A DNA stretch of 13,934 nucleotides, taken from positions 1 through 13,934 of the forward strand of contig JALQUE010000168.1 of NCBI GenBank assembly GCA_023260815.1, read 5' to 3'. Source of the DNA: Roseovarius sp. (GTDB lineage: Bacteria > Pseudomonadota > Alphaproteobacteria > Rhodobacterales > Rhodobacteraceae). The notes beneath the pieces were generated by a model, which was given only the letters and a program-made list of their open reading frames with translations, did not search any database and was not told where the DNA came from. The stretch's first letter is position 1, and every line of letters begins with the position of its first letter. A program made the translations under genes and the position numbers. Below are positions 7,801 through 13,934 of this stretch, one piece after another.

Positions 7801-10800
7801 GCAACGAAAACTTCGGCCTGACGGCGGTTCACCACGTGTTCCACACCGAACACAACCGCCAGGCAACCGAGATGAAACAGACCATCCTCGACAGTGGCGA
7901 GCTGGCCTTCATCAACGAATGGCTTGTCACCCCGATCACCGATGCCGATCTGGGAACCGCGACCGTCGACACCGTCGAATGGGATGGCGGGCGTCTGTTC
8001 CAGGCCGCCAAGTTCACCACCGAGATGCAGTATCAGCACCTCGCCTTCGAAGAGTTCGGCCGCACCGTGCAGCCCCAGATCGCGGCCTTCGGCGTCAATG
8101 GCAGTGCCGAGATCGACGGCGCAGTCATGGCCGAATTCGCCCATGTGGTGTACCGCTTCGGCCACTCGATGCTGACCGAGAACGTTCATACGATGGACCC
8201 CAACGGCGTGAACACCTCGAACGGTCTGATCGAAGCCTTCCTGAACCCGGTCGCCTTTGACCTCGACCAGACCCTGACCTCGGATCAGGCGGCAGGTGCC
8301 GTGGCCCGTGGCATGTCCCGCGAAACCGGCGCCAATATCGATGAGTTCATCACCAGCGCCCTGCGCGATAACCTTGTGGGCCTGCCTCTGGACCTTGCCG
8401 CGCTGAACATCGCGCGGGGTCGGGAAACCGGTGTGCCCTCACTCAATGCCGCGCGTGAGCAGTTCTACTCCGCCACCGGCAGCGAGTTCCTCAAGCCCTA
8501 TGAAGGCTGGTCGGAATTTGCCGCGAACCTCAAGAACCCGGCTTCCATCATCAACTTCATCGCGTCCTACGGCACCCACGAGACCATCGTGAACGCCACG
8601 ACCGTGGTGGAAAAGCGCGCCGCGGCCACTGATCTGGTGCTCGGCGGCGACACCGCCCCGGCGGACCGTCTGGACTTCGTCAACGGCACCGGCGCCTGGG
8701 CTGCGGTCGAAACGGGGATCAACGCTGTCGAGTTCTGGATCGGCGGTCTGGCCGAGGCCATCATGCCCTTCGGCGGGATGCTCGGCTCCAGTTTCGGCTT
8801 CGTGTTCCAGCAGCAGATGGAGGCGCTGCAGAACGGCGACCGCTTCTACTATCTGGCACGGACCGCCGGCATGAACATGATTGCCGAGCTGGAAAACAAC
8901 TCCTTCGCGTCGATGATCGTGCGCAACACAGACATCAAGGACGGCGGCGCGCATATCCCGGCCAACATCTTCTCGTCGATGGATGTCATCCTGGAAGTGG
9001 ATCAGGCCGTGCAGTCCATGCCCGACCCACTGTCCACCGATGTAGATCCGTTCCTTGCCGCCATGGGCACCACCATGGTCGAAAGGGCCACGGCCACGGT
9101 CGATGCGCCGTTGATCGACGGGGTGCGTGAATACGACAACTTCCTCAAGTTCAACGGCGGCGAACACGCGGTGCTCGGCGGCACGGATCAGCGCGACATC
9201 CTAATTGGCGGCCTCGGTGACGATGCGCTTTGGGGCGGCGCGGGCGATGACCTGCTGATTGGTGGCGCTGGCGTGAACACCCTGCGCGGCGGGGCCGGCA
9301 ACGACATCCTCAAGGATGGCGACGATGTCAGCTTCCTGCATGGCGAAGATGGCGATGACGTGATCTCGGCCGGCGGCGGTATCGGCGAACTGATCTTCGG
9401 TGGCAAGGGCAACGACGCCATCCTCATGGGGTCAGACGATGCGGCCACGGCGTTTGGCATGGACGGCAACGACTTCATCTATGGCGGTGCCGGTGGCGAG
9501 TTCATGTTCGGTGGCGAAGGCGATGACTGGATCGAAGGCGGCGACGGCTTCGACATGGTCATGGGCGACAACGGCGATCCCTTTGGCGGGTCGCGGGTTG
9601 TGGGCCATGACGTTCTGGATGGCGGCGCCAACGACAACGACCTGCTCGGGGAAGGTGGCGACGATATCCTGATCCAGCGCGAGGGCGTGCATGTCAACGA
9701 AGGCGATCTCGGCTTCGACTGGGTGGCCCACAAGGACGCCATGACAGGCGCCGATATCGACCTCACCCGTCGTCTGGAAACCAACGAGACGCAGGCCGCA
9801 CTCCGCGATCGCTACAACCTGATCGAGGCGGCATCGGGCACGCATTTCGACGATTTCCTCTATGGCGATGACCGCGAAGGCGCGGCGCTGCCGGACGGGA
9901 TTGATCTGCTGGCCAATGATGCGACACTCTTTGCCAACGAACTGACCCAGGCTGGCGTTGACCGGATTGCAGGTCTGCGCGAGCTTCTGGCCGACATGAT
10001 GGGGGTCGATCCCGCAGATACCTTCACCGGCGGCAACATCCTGCTCGGTGGCGGCGGAAGCGACGTGATCCAGGGCCGTGGCGGCAACGATGTGATCGAC
10101 GGCGACAAGGCGCTGAACGTGCGCATCTCGGTCCGCGATCCTCAGGATCCGACCGTGGAACTGCGCTCCATCAACAGCCTGTTCGAAATCTCGAACCAGC
10201 TGCTCGATGGCTCGATCAGCCCCGGTCAGCTGCAGATCGTTCGGGAAATCCTCGACGCCGGTCAGGAAGGCGATGTGGACACGGCTGTCTACTTCGATGT
10301 GCGGGCCAACTACAACATCCGCACCAACGCCGATGGCAGCGTCACGGTCGATCATATCGCACCGCCCGCCGAAGGCGCGTTCATCGACCCGATCAACGGT
10401 CAGCCCAACGTCGCCGGTGGTGACGGAACCGACCGCCTGACCAATGTCGAAATCCTGCGCTTTGCGGATATGGAGATTGATCTGCGCACCAATCCGGCCA
10501 GCAACGGCCTGATCCAGGGCACGGATGGCAACGACGTGCTTGACGGCAGCAATGGCCCTGACGCGATCTTCGCAGGCGCCGGTGATGATGCCATCAACGG
10601 TCTTGCCGGCAACGACGTGATCTTCGCCGAAGGCGGCTCCGACACGATCACATGGAACGCGCCCAACGGCGGCTACGACGTGGTCGTGGGTCACGGGATC
10701 GTCAACGACGGCGGCACCGACATGCTGGTGATCAACGGTGACGGCACCGAGGATGGCTTCACGATGTACACCGTGGCGGCCTGGACCGGTCAGGGCGGCG

Positions 10801-13800
10801 ACGCCCCCGTCGATCCGTCCTCCGAGATCATCATCACCCGGACAGTGGCCGGTGTGGAGACCGCGATCATGGAAGTGCGCGGCATCGAAGAGGTCGCCAT
10901 CAACGGGGTGCAGGGTGTTGAAACCATCGCCGCGGTTGGTGACTTCGCAGGCACCTCGCTGGCGCCCAACACGATCTACGTGAATGGCACGGCCGGTCGC
11001 GAAGTGATCGACTTCTCCGGCTTCACCTCGACCCAGCGTCTTGTGGTGGATGCAGGTGACGGTCGCGACGTCATCACCGGTGGCGCAGGCAATGACATCC
11101 TGAACGCCGGCGCGGGCCGCGACGAAATCATCTGGAGTGTCGGCGGCGGCAGCGATGTGGTCGACGGTGGCGCAGACGAAGACACCTACATCATCAACGG
11201 CGATGCATCTGATGAAACCTTCCGCGTCTATGCGGCGGACTCCTGGACAGGGGCACCCCTGGCCACCGGTACAGATATCGTCATCACCCGCGACGCGGGC
11301 ACTGGCGAGCAGGTGATCGGTCAGCTTCAGAACATCGAGGAAATCCAGATCAACACAGCAGGAGGCACGAATGACGTGCAGGTGATCGGTGACTTCAACC
11401 CGACAGCTCTCAACTTCAACACCATCAGTGTGACTGGCGAAGTTGCCAATGTGGATGTCACGGGCCGCCTTTCGACGCACCGCGTGTTCGTCGAAACCGA
11501 AAGCCGCGCCACCACGGTGACCGGCATTCTGACCGAAGGCGACGTGATCGTTGTCCCGGTGGATATCGACCCGGCCACTCTGGCAACGACCCGTTCGACT
11601 GACGGGCTGACCGTCACGCAGACCTCGGGCGACTTCACCCTGAGCTTCACGGTCGATGATGTGGACACGCTTCCGATCGTCGTGCAGTCGGGCAGCGGTC
11701 TGGCCAATGCCCTGCGCGGCGTGGCGACCATCAACGAGCAAACCGGCGCACCGCAGGGCATGGGAACGGTCGCTCTCGGCACCCTGCCGCGTGGCAATGT
11801 CCTGCTGACAAACGACGATCTGGCCGCGTTGAAATACATGGTCACCGGTCAGGGCGAAGCACCGATCCTGCCGCCCGAAGCGGGTGAGCCTGCGGACGAC
11901 GAGCCGGCTGACCTGATCGTCGGTGTCCGCGATCTCGAAGGTCTGACGAACAACCTCGTCAATCCCGACATTTCGGGCGCTGCGACCCTGCCGTTTTCCC
12001 GTGTGACCGACGCCCGCTACGGCGTCGACGCCGACACCGGCAGCAGCGTAGGCATCGACGGCGCGGGTATCGTGAACCCGGTGTTCGATGGCCTTGACGC
12101 CCGCGACATCTCGAACGTGCTCGGCGCTCAGGATGCGAATGCGGCCAAGGCGGCGACGGCCAACATGTTCATGATGTCCTTCGGTCAGTATTTCGACCAC
12201 GGCCTCACGTTCATCCCCAAAGGCGGCCATGCCCCGATCGCGATCGGCAACATGGGCGTGGATCGGATGTCGGGCGACCCGGTTGACCTCACCCGTGCCA
12301 CGGCCACGGTCAATCCCGACACCGGCGAGATCGAGCATACCAACATCACCTCGCCCGTGGTCGATCAGAACCAGGTCTACGGCTCGTCCAACCTGGTGGG
12401 TCAGCTCCTGCGCGAAAGCGATGACAATGGCGGCTTCGGTGCCCATGTCCTGATGGGTCAGGAAGATCCCTCGGCCCCCGGCTTCAAGCTGATGGCTACA
12501 CTTCGGGAACTGCTGGATCACCATATCGAGGCGGGTACCGTCTTCACTGGAACCGACAAGGGCGATGTGACGCTGCAGGAGTACTACAGCGATATAGAAA
12601 CCGGTCGTGTGCTGCGTGACGAAATGGGCAACTACGATGCGGGCTTCGTCAAGGACCTCTCCGGCGACTTCATGGGGGAAGGCTGGCCGCTCCTGATCGA
12701 CACCAACCCGTTCATGAACCTGCTCGACCACTTCGTCGGCGGCGATGGGCGTGCGAACGAAAACGTGGGCCTCACCTCGATGCACACCGTCTGGGCGCGC
12801 AACCACAACTACCACGTGGATCAGCTTCTGGCGGCGGGCTACGCAGCCGACACCACCGAAGAACTGTTCCAGGCCGCGCGTATCCTGAACATCGGGGAAT
12901 ATCAGCAGGTCGTGTTCAACGACTTTGCCGATAGCCTTCTGGGCGGGTTGCAAGGCTCGGGCCGCCACGGTCATGACAAGTATGACCCGACAACCGATGC
13001 CCGCATCAGCCACGAGTTCGCGGCGGCGGCCTATCGCTTCGGCCACTCGCAGATCGGTGAGACGATGACTCTCAAGACGCAGGACGCCGATGGCAACACC
13101 ATCACCGTCGATGCGGACCTGTTCGATCTGTTCCTGAACCCGACCAACGATCCGAACGCGTTCCAAGTGGATCATGACCGCAACCCTGAAACTCCAATGT
13201 TGACCGGTGCAGACGCCGTCTTGGCTCTCAACGAAATGCGGTATTTCCCGGCCGATGGCTACGCCCAGTACGGTGTCGCCAACATCCTCGGCGGTCTGGT
13301 CGAACAGCCCTCCGAAGAGGTTGACCTCCAGGTGGTGGATGCCGTCCGCAACGATCTCGTGCGCAGCCCCGCCGATCTCTTCGCCTTGAACGTCGCTCGC
13401 GGCAGGGATCTGGGCCTCGGAACGCTCAATCAGGTCAAGGCCGATCTGGCGGCGTCCGACAACCGCTACATCTCGGAAACGATCGAGTTGTCGGACATGG
13501 CGATGACACCCTACACCGACTGGGCCGATTTCCAGACGCGCAACGGGCTGTCGGACGACATGATCGCCAAGTTCGAGCAAGCCTACCCGGATCTCGATCT
13601 GACCGTGGGCTCGCCGGAATACAACGCCTTCGTCGCGGCCAATCCCGATATCGCGATGATCGACAATCTTGATGGCACGATGACCGTCAAAGGCATCGAT
13701 CGTGTCGATCTCTGGGTCGGTGGCCTGGCCGAGCAGCACATTCAGGATGGTGTTGTCGGTCATACCTTCTGGGTGCTCATCCACGAGCAGCTGGACCGCC

Positions 13801-13934
13801 TGCAGGAAGGTGACCGGTTCTACTATACCGACCGGATCGGCGATCTGCCCGTCTACAACAACTTCATCTCCAACCTCACCTTCGGGGATATCGTGACCCG
13901 CAACACCGTGATGACCGATCTGCCGCTGGATGTG
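4830..13934 (+). CDS. Giant RTX exoprotein with two animal-type heme peroxidase domains (MopA-like), 3' end outside the window
   Basis: The frame is open for 3,035 codons to the window edge. Two domains of the myeloperoxidase (MPO)/cyclooxygenase superfamily are present. Domain 1 has distal GQFFDH (Q729, D732, H733), R990 and E993 in GDGRGNEN, proximal H1112 in YRFGHS and N1193 in LAALNIARGR. Domain 2 has GQYFDH (Q2453, D2456, H2457), R2641 and E2644 in GDGRANEN, H2739 in YRFGHS and N2854 in FALNVARGR. By analogy to MPO, the Asp and Glu form ester bonds to heme, the His/Arg cleave peroxide and the proximal His binds iron. RTX calcium repeats and a duplicated beta module lie between the domains, and a coiled coil splits domain 1. 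There is no Sec signal and I see no cysteine, as expected for type I secretion with a C-terminal signal beyond the window. The closest known relatives are Mn(II)-oxidising MopA proteins and related alphaproteobacterial peroxidases. Mn or halide oxidation is inference. The start is fixed by a good RBS and an in-frame stop just upstream. Confidence 0.93.
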   Translation, partial: MVFVNTNDLKHILDQIRIAEQHVAGTPLTELVQNPLLPYGLRLVDGTLNNLTPGREDWGSADQVMPRLLESTFLTQPDTAHLADPNPRAPQAGPTSYTQTSGSVYDAEPRIISNLIADQTLSNPAVVAAALSHSGLTGQAMLTAANEIVQAYQRVIDAQAATGNVDQALELQRQQLQSALDTASAELTAAQDDVAAKTTAKTTADQAVNQAQDALDNAAATMVTLQGQGQVAEMQVALNAAVAAHTLAEADLKAAQDALTQAESAAASMLTMRNAKQTTVTNLQEQKATADQDLLSANTLLTNAQDALALETDAAGAITEAETAVAEATTAVNSAQARVNDLDAQLKQAQTDLDGLNVQLQTAQEAASAAQNRVTTAEQAAAETQTARDDAQALFDTEVSELATAQADMLAALNIYMNGGSLADFSLASAAYSTAREEKLAAEKVLEKAISADEEADQDVVTETAARSTAQSQVNSLTTQRDAAITTRDGLSTQLDEANGLLTSAQNTLTTAEQTLQTAQDDNQAYVDAQNAVDLAQADVDAAQGIVDGLVAQLGVAEGELATLNTNLGNADAEVTRLEGVVQTETTDLETAAGDVTTAQQNLATAQMADAAILTQLDVIADATITLNQATQDAAQAALDLTAAQDLEAAKQTAFDTATNDLAALTAPGAADAALAAAQEIAATAQTALDTLLTTHDITMDGNNVLLPDVTPDEGLSAPYNSWMTLFGQFFDHGLDLVGKGGSGTVYIPLQPDDPLYDANSPTNFMVLTRATNQPGPDGILGTDDDVREHFNKTTPWVDQNQTYTSHPSHQVFLREYDIDGNGNPVSNGYLLHGQTGGMSTWGDVKAQAATKLGIQLNDSDVLDGPLLATDPYGNFIPGANGLPQLVVPNPAYVEGGTEPLNILIEGDLANPVDASQALRNGHAFLEDISHTAFPKGMIDHDRNPMTPEIEVLPDADTDTGNAIMPNMFGMNETYDNELLDRHFIAGDGRGNENFGLTAVHHVFHTEHNRQATEMKQTILDSGELAFINEWLVTPITDADLGTATVDTVEWDGGRLFQAAKFTTEMQYQHLAFEEFGRTVQPQIAAFGVNGSAEIDGAVMAEFAHVVYRFGHSMLTENVHTMDPNGVNTSNGLIEAFLNPVAFDLDQTLTSDQAAGAVARGMSRETGANIDEFITSALRDNLVGLPLDLAALNIARGRETGVPSLNAAREQFYSATGSEFLKPYEGWSEFAANLKNPASIINFIASYGTHETIVNATTVVEKRAAATDLVLGGDTAPADRLDFVNGTGAWAAVETGINAVEFWIGGLAEAIMPFGGMLGSSFGFVFQQQMEALQNGDRFYYLARTAGMNMIAELENNSFASMIVRNTDIKDGGAHIPANIFSSMDVILEVDQAVQSMPDPLSTDVDPFLAAMGTTMVERATATVDAPLIDGVREYDNFLKFNGGEHAVLGGTDQRDILIGGLGDDALWGGAGDDLLIGGAGVNTLRGGAGNDILKDGDDVSFLHGEDGDDVISAGGGIGELIFGGKGNDAILMGSDDAATAFGMDGNDFIYGGAGGEFMFGGEGDDWIEGGDGFDMVMGDNGDPFGGSRVVGHDVLDGGANDNDLLGEGGDDILIQREGVHVNEGDLGFDWVAHKDAMTGADIDLTRRLETNETQAALRDRYNLIEAASGTHFDDFLYGDDREGAALPDGIDLLANDATLFANELTQAGVDRIAGLRELLADMMGVDPADTFTGGNILLGGGGSDVIQGRGGNDVIDGDKALNVRISVRDPQDPTVELRSINSLFEISNQLLDGSISPGQLQIVREILDAGQEGDVDTAVYFDVRANYNIRTNADGSVTVDHIAPPAEGAFIDPINGQPNVAGGDGTDRLTNVEILRFADMEIDLRTNPASNGLIQGTDGNDVLDGSNGPDAIFAGAGDDAINGLAGNDVIFAEGGSDTITWNAPNGGYDVVVGHGIVNDGGTDMLVINGDGTEDGFTMYTVAAWTGQGGDAPVDPSSEIIITRTVAGVETAIMEVRGIEEVAINGVQGVETIAAVGDFAGTSLAPNTIYVNGTAGREVIDFSGFTSTQRLVVDAGDGRDVITGGAGNDILNAGAGRDEIIWSVGGGSDVVDGGADEDTYIINGDASDETFRVYAADSWTGAPLATGTDIVITRDAGTGEQVIGQLQNIEEIQINTAGGTNDVQVIGDFNPTALNFNTISVTGEVANVDVTGRLSTHRVFVETESRATTVTGILTEGDVIVVPVDIDPATLATTRSTDGLTVTQTSGDFTLSFTVDDVDTLPIVVQSGSGLANALRGVATINEQTGAPQGMGTVALGTLPRGNVLLTNDDLAALKYMVTGQGEAPILPPEAGEPADDEPADLIVGVRDLEGLTNNLVNPDISGAATLPFSRVTDARYGVDADTGSSVGIDGAGIVNPVFDGLDARDISNVLGAQDANAAKAATANMFMMSFGQYFDHGLTFIPKGGHAPIAIGNMGVDRMSGDPVDLTRATATVNPDTGEIEHTNITSPVVDQNQVYGSSNLVGQLLRESDDNGGFGAHVLMGQEDPSAPGFKLMATLRELLDHHIEAGTVFTGTDKGDVTLQEYYSDIETGRVLRDEMGNYDAGFVKDLSGDFMGEGWPLLIDTNPFMNLLDHFVGGDGRANENVGLTSMHTVWARNHNYHVDQLLAAGYAADTTEELFQAARILNIGEYQQVVFNDFADSLLGGLQGSGRHGHDKYDPTTDARISHEFAAAAYRFGHSQIGETMTLKTQDADGNTITVDADLFDLFLNPTNDPNAFQVDHDRNPETPMLTGADAVLALNEMRYFPADGYAQYGVANILGGLVEQPSEEVDLQVVDAVRNDLVRSPADLFALNVARGRDLGLGTLNQVKADLAASDNRYISETIELSDMAMTPYTDWADFQTRNGLSDDMIAKFEQAYPDLDLTVGSPEYNAFVAANPDIAMIDNLDGTMTVKGIDRVDLWVGGLAEQHIQDGVVGHTFWVLIHEQLDRLQEGDRFYYTDRIGDLPVYNNFISNLTFGDIVTRNTVMTDLPLDV
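4935..5219 (+). other. Peroxidase domain 1, N-terminal part (before the coiled-coil insertion)
   Basis: Residues about 36-130 contain LRLVDGTLNNLTPGREDWGS followed by ADQVMPRL. This resembles the opening of animal peroxidase domains (in MPO, a YRTITGxCNN...GASN...RWLP pattern). The stretch then continues with a segment rich in DAEPR...SNLIADQTLSNPA, which I associate with bacterial members of the family. The catalytic core resumes only at about residue 697, so this piece is cut off from its domain by some 530-570 residues of inserted helix. Domain 2 has the equivalent opening (VRDLEGLTNNLVNP) close to its own distal His, which supports reading the spacing here as an insertion. Confidence 0.75.
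5322..6914 (+). other. Long coiled-coil insertion within peroxidase domain 1
   Basis: Residues about 165-695 are strongly enriched in Ala, Gln, Asp, Thr and Leu, nearly lack aromatic residues, and show heptad-like repeats (for example QLQTAQEAASAAQNRVTTAE). I see no proline from residue 125 until P668. The main break in coil character is NIYMNGGSLADFSLASAAYS at residues 414-433, almost exactly at the midpoint. Both ends must return to one folded peroxidase domain, so an antiparallel helical hairpin is the simplest model. The function is unknown. A spacer, surface or oligomer contact arm are options. Peroxidase domain 2 has no such insert. Confidence 0.8.
6918..8999 (+). other. Peroxidase domain 1, catalytic core
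   Basis: Residues about 697-1390. The order is distal helix GQFFDHGLD (H733), calcium-loop-like TTPWVDQNQTYTS (D799, aligned by eye with MPO Asp172), GDGRGNENFGLTAVHHVF with R990/E993, YRFGHS (H1112), LAALNIARGRETG (N1193), and the family C-terminal block FWIGGLAE...GDRFYY. The His-Arg spacing is 257 residues, against about 144 in MPO and 184 in domain 2. Extra loops between the distal helix and the Arg helix may therefore shape the substrate access. MPO's Met243, after the linking Glu, is Asn here, so no sulfonium heme bond is expected. Confidence 0.9.
9171..9680 (+). repeat. RTX calcium-binding nonapeptide repeats, block 1
   Basis: Residues 1448-1617 hold about a dozen GGxGxDxxx-type units, among them GGLGDDALW, GGAGDDLLI, GGAGNDILK, GGKGNDAIL, GMDGNDFIY and GGEGDDWIE. 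Such units form a parallel beta-roll when Ca2+ binds outside the cell and are a hallmark of type I secreted proteins. The position between two enzyme domains, and not only at the C-terminus, is a notable layout. Some units are degenerate (GGAGVNTLR, GGAGGEFMF). Confidence 0.92.
9681..10028 (+). other. Linker between RTX blocks 1 and 2
   Basis: Residues 1618-1733 contain an acidic stretch with GFDWVAHKDAMTGADIDLT and ASGTHFDDFLYGDDREGA, followed by a mostly helical region ending before the next RTX units. The GTHFDDFLYGDD part resembles a degenerate RTX-like turn. I recognise no separate enzymatic domain. It appears to be part of the scaffold joining the beta-rolls. Confidence 0.5.
10029..10106 (+). 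repeat. RTX calcium-binding repeats, block 2
   Basis: Residues 1734-1759 read GGNILLGGGGSDVIQGRGGN then DVID, about three RTX units. After it comes a non-repeat region (to about residue 1893) that ends with GTDRLTNVEILRFADMEIDL, a motif I associate with RTX-containing exoproteins of this type. Confidence 0.85.
10509..10649 (+). repeat. RTX calcium-binding repeats, block 3
   Basis: Residues 1894-1940 contain GTDGNDVLDGSNGPDAIFAG followed by AGDDAINGLAGNDVIFAEGG, about five RTX units. It directly precedes the first copy of the duplicated beta module and appears to be part of the duplicated unit. Confidence 0.88.
10713..11048 (+). repeat. Beta module, copy A of an internal duplication
   Basis: Residues 1962-2073 align by eye along their length with copy B at residues 2117-2221. 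Shared landmarks in the same order are INGD, F-x-x-Y-x-x-x-x-WTG, the I-V/I-I-T-R strand, the IEE-(V/I)-x-IN block, x-V/I-GDF and a final R-(L/V)-(V/F)-V strand. It is beta-rich and has no catalytic motif I can identify. It probably packs against the flanking RTX rolls. Confidence 0.8.
11049..11177 (+). repeat. RTX calcium-binding repeats, block 4
   Basis: Residues 2074-2116 contain DAGDGRDVITGGAGNDILNA, then GAGRDEIIW, and GGGSDVVDGGADEDT. This is a short RTX block that separates the two copies of the beta module and fits the repeat order RTX-module-RTX-module. Confidence 0.88.
11178..11492 (+). repeat. Beta module, copy B of an internal duplication
   Basis: Residues 2117-2221 begin EDTYIINGDASDETFRVYAA and keep DSWTG, DIVITRD, NIEEIQIN, VIGDF and HRVFV in the order seen in copy A. 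The copies are clearly diverged at protein level, so the duplication is old. No recent DNA repeat is seen. Confidence 0.8.
11493..11912 (+). other. Beta-rich linker before peroxidase domain 2
   Basis: Residues 2222-2361 contain alternating Thr/Val-rich strands (for example TVTQTSGDFTLSFTVDDVDT) and end in a Pro/Glu/Asp-rich hinge, ILPPEAGEPADDEPAD. I recognise no family. The acidic proline hinge looks like a flexible boundary to domain 2. Confidence 0.5.
11913..13934 (+). other. Peroxidase domain 2, truncated by the window edge
   Basis: From residue 2362 the domain opens with VRDLEGLTNNLVNP. It follows with GQYFDHGLT (H2457), SPVVDQNQVYGSS (D2512, matching the MPO calcium loop TSFVDASMVYGS), GDGRANENVGLTSMHTVW (R2641, E2644), YRFGHS (H2739), LFALNVARGRDLG (N2854) and LWVGGLAE...GDRFYYTDR. 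The last of these corresponds to the closing part of domain 1, so the domain is nearly complete at the window end. All heme-site residues are present, so the second site is likely active and not a degenerate copy. A secretion signal and perhaps more RTX should follow outside the window. Confidence 0.9.

Noticed and set aside
9171..9680. Repetitive Gly/Asp-coding DNA as a tandem DNA repeat or CRISPR-like array
   Set aside because: The periodicity is at the protein level (nine residues, RTX). The DNA units differ in sequence and there are no spacers.
9432..13784. Minus-strand open frame of 1,450 codons opposite the peroxidase gene
   Set aside because: It is the mirror of a GC-rich gene with strong third-position bias. 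Its translation is His/Asp/Val/Gly-rich with no recognisable domain, while the + frame has clear peroxidase and RTX motifs throughout.

Overview
The window looks like a chromosomal segment of a GC-rich alphaproteobacterium, most likely of the Rhodobacterales (Roseobacter/Rhodobacter group). The grounds are the C-terminal end of a C4-pathway 5-aminolevulinate synthase closely resembling the Rhodobacter type, the strong preference for G or C at third codon positions, and a giant calcium-binding heme peroxidase of a kind known from marine alphaproteobacteria. All real genes I can support lie on the + strand. The long minus-strand reading frames are shadows of these genes.

Layout. (1) 1-281: the 3' end of hemA. 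(2) 309-1535 and 1532-4591: a periplasmic adaptor (membrane fusion protein) and an RND inner-membrane pump, overlapping by 4 bases (ATGA). They start only 27 bases after hemA, with no terminator visible in between. (3) 4592-4829: an intergenic region with a perfect 10-bp inverted repeat, a second palindrome that looks like an operator, and a weak stem followed by a T-run. (4) 4830-13934: one uninterrupted open frame of at least 3,035 codons that runs off the window. It encodes a giant exoprotein with two animal-type (myeloperoxidase-superfamily) heme peroxidase domains.

Architecture of the giant protein, in order: short N-terminal stretch without a Sec signal; first part of peroxidase domain 1 (about 36-130); a roughly 530-residue Ala/Gln/Asp/Thr-rich coiled-coil insertion (about 165-695); the catalytic core of peroxidase domain 1 (about 697-1390); RTX calcium-binding repeats (1448-1617); a linker with more RTX (1734-1759); a duplicated RTX + beta module (1894-2073 and 2074-2221); a beta-rich linker; and peroxidase domain 2 (from about 2362 to beyond the window). 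Both peroxidase domains keep the distal Gln/Asp/His, the distal Arg and heme-linking Glu, the proximal His and its Asn partner. The closest family I recognise is the MopA-type Mn(II)-oxidising or halide-oxidising peroxidases of Aurantimonas, Erythrobacter and Roseobacter.

How the parts may work together. The peroxidase is probably exported unfolded by a type I secretion system, folds on Ca2+ outside the cell and takes up heme. The neighbouring hemA makes the first committed heme precursor, which is suggestive but may be coincidence. The adaptor/RND pair is a drug- or metabolite-efflux type system and not a type I exporter (no ABC protein is present), so the exporter must be encoded elsewhere. 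The most striking feature is the long proline-free coiled coil that splits peroxidase domain 1, with a non-coil break almost exactly at its midpoint, as expected for an antiparallel hairpin arm projecting from the enzyme.
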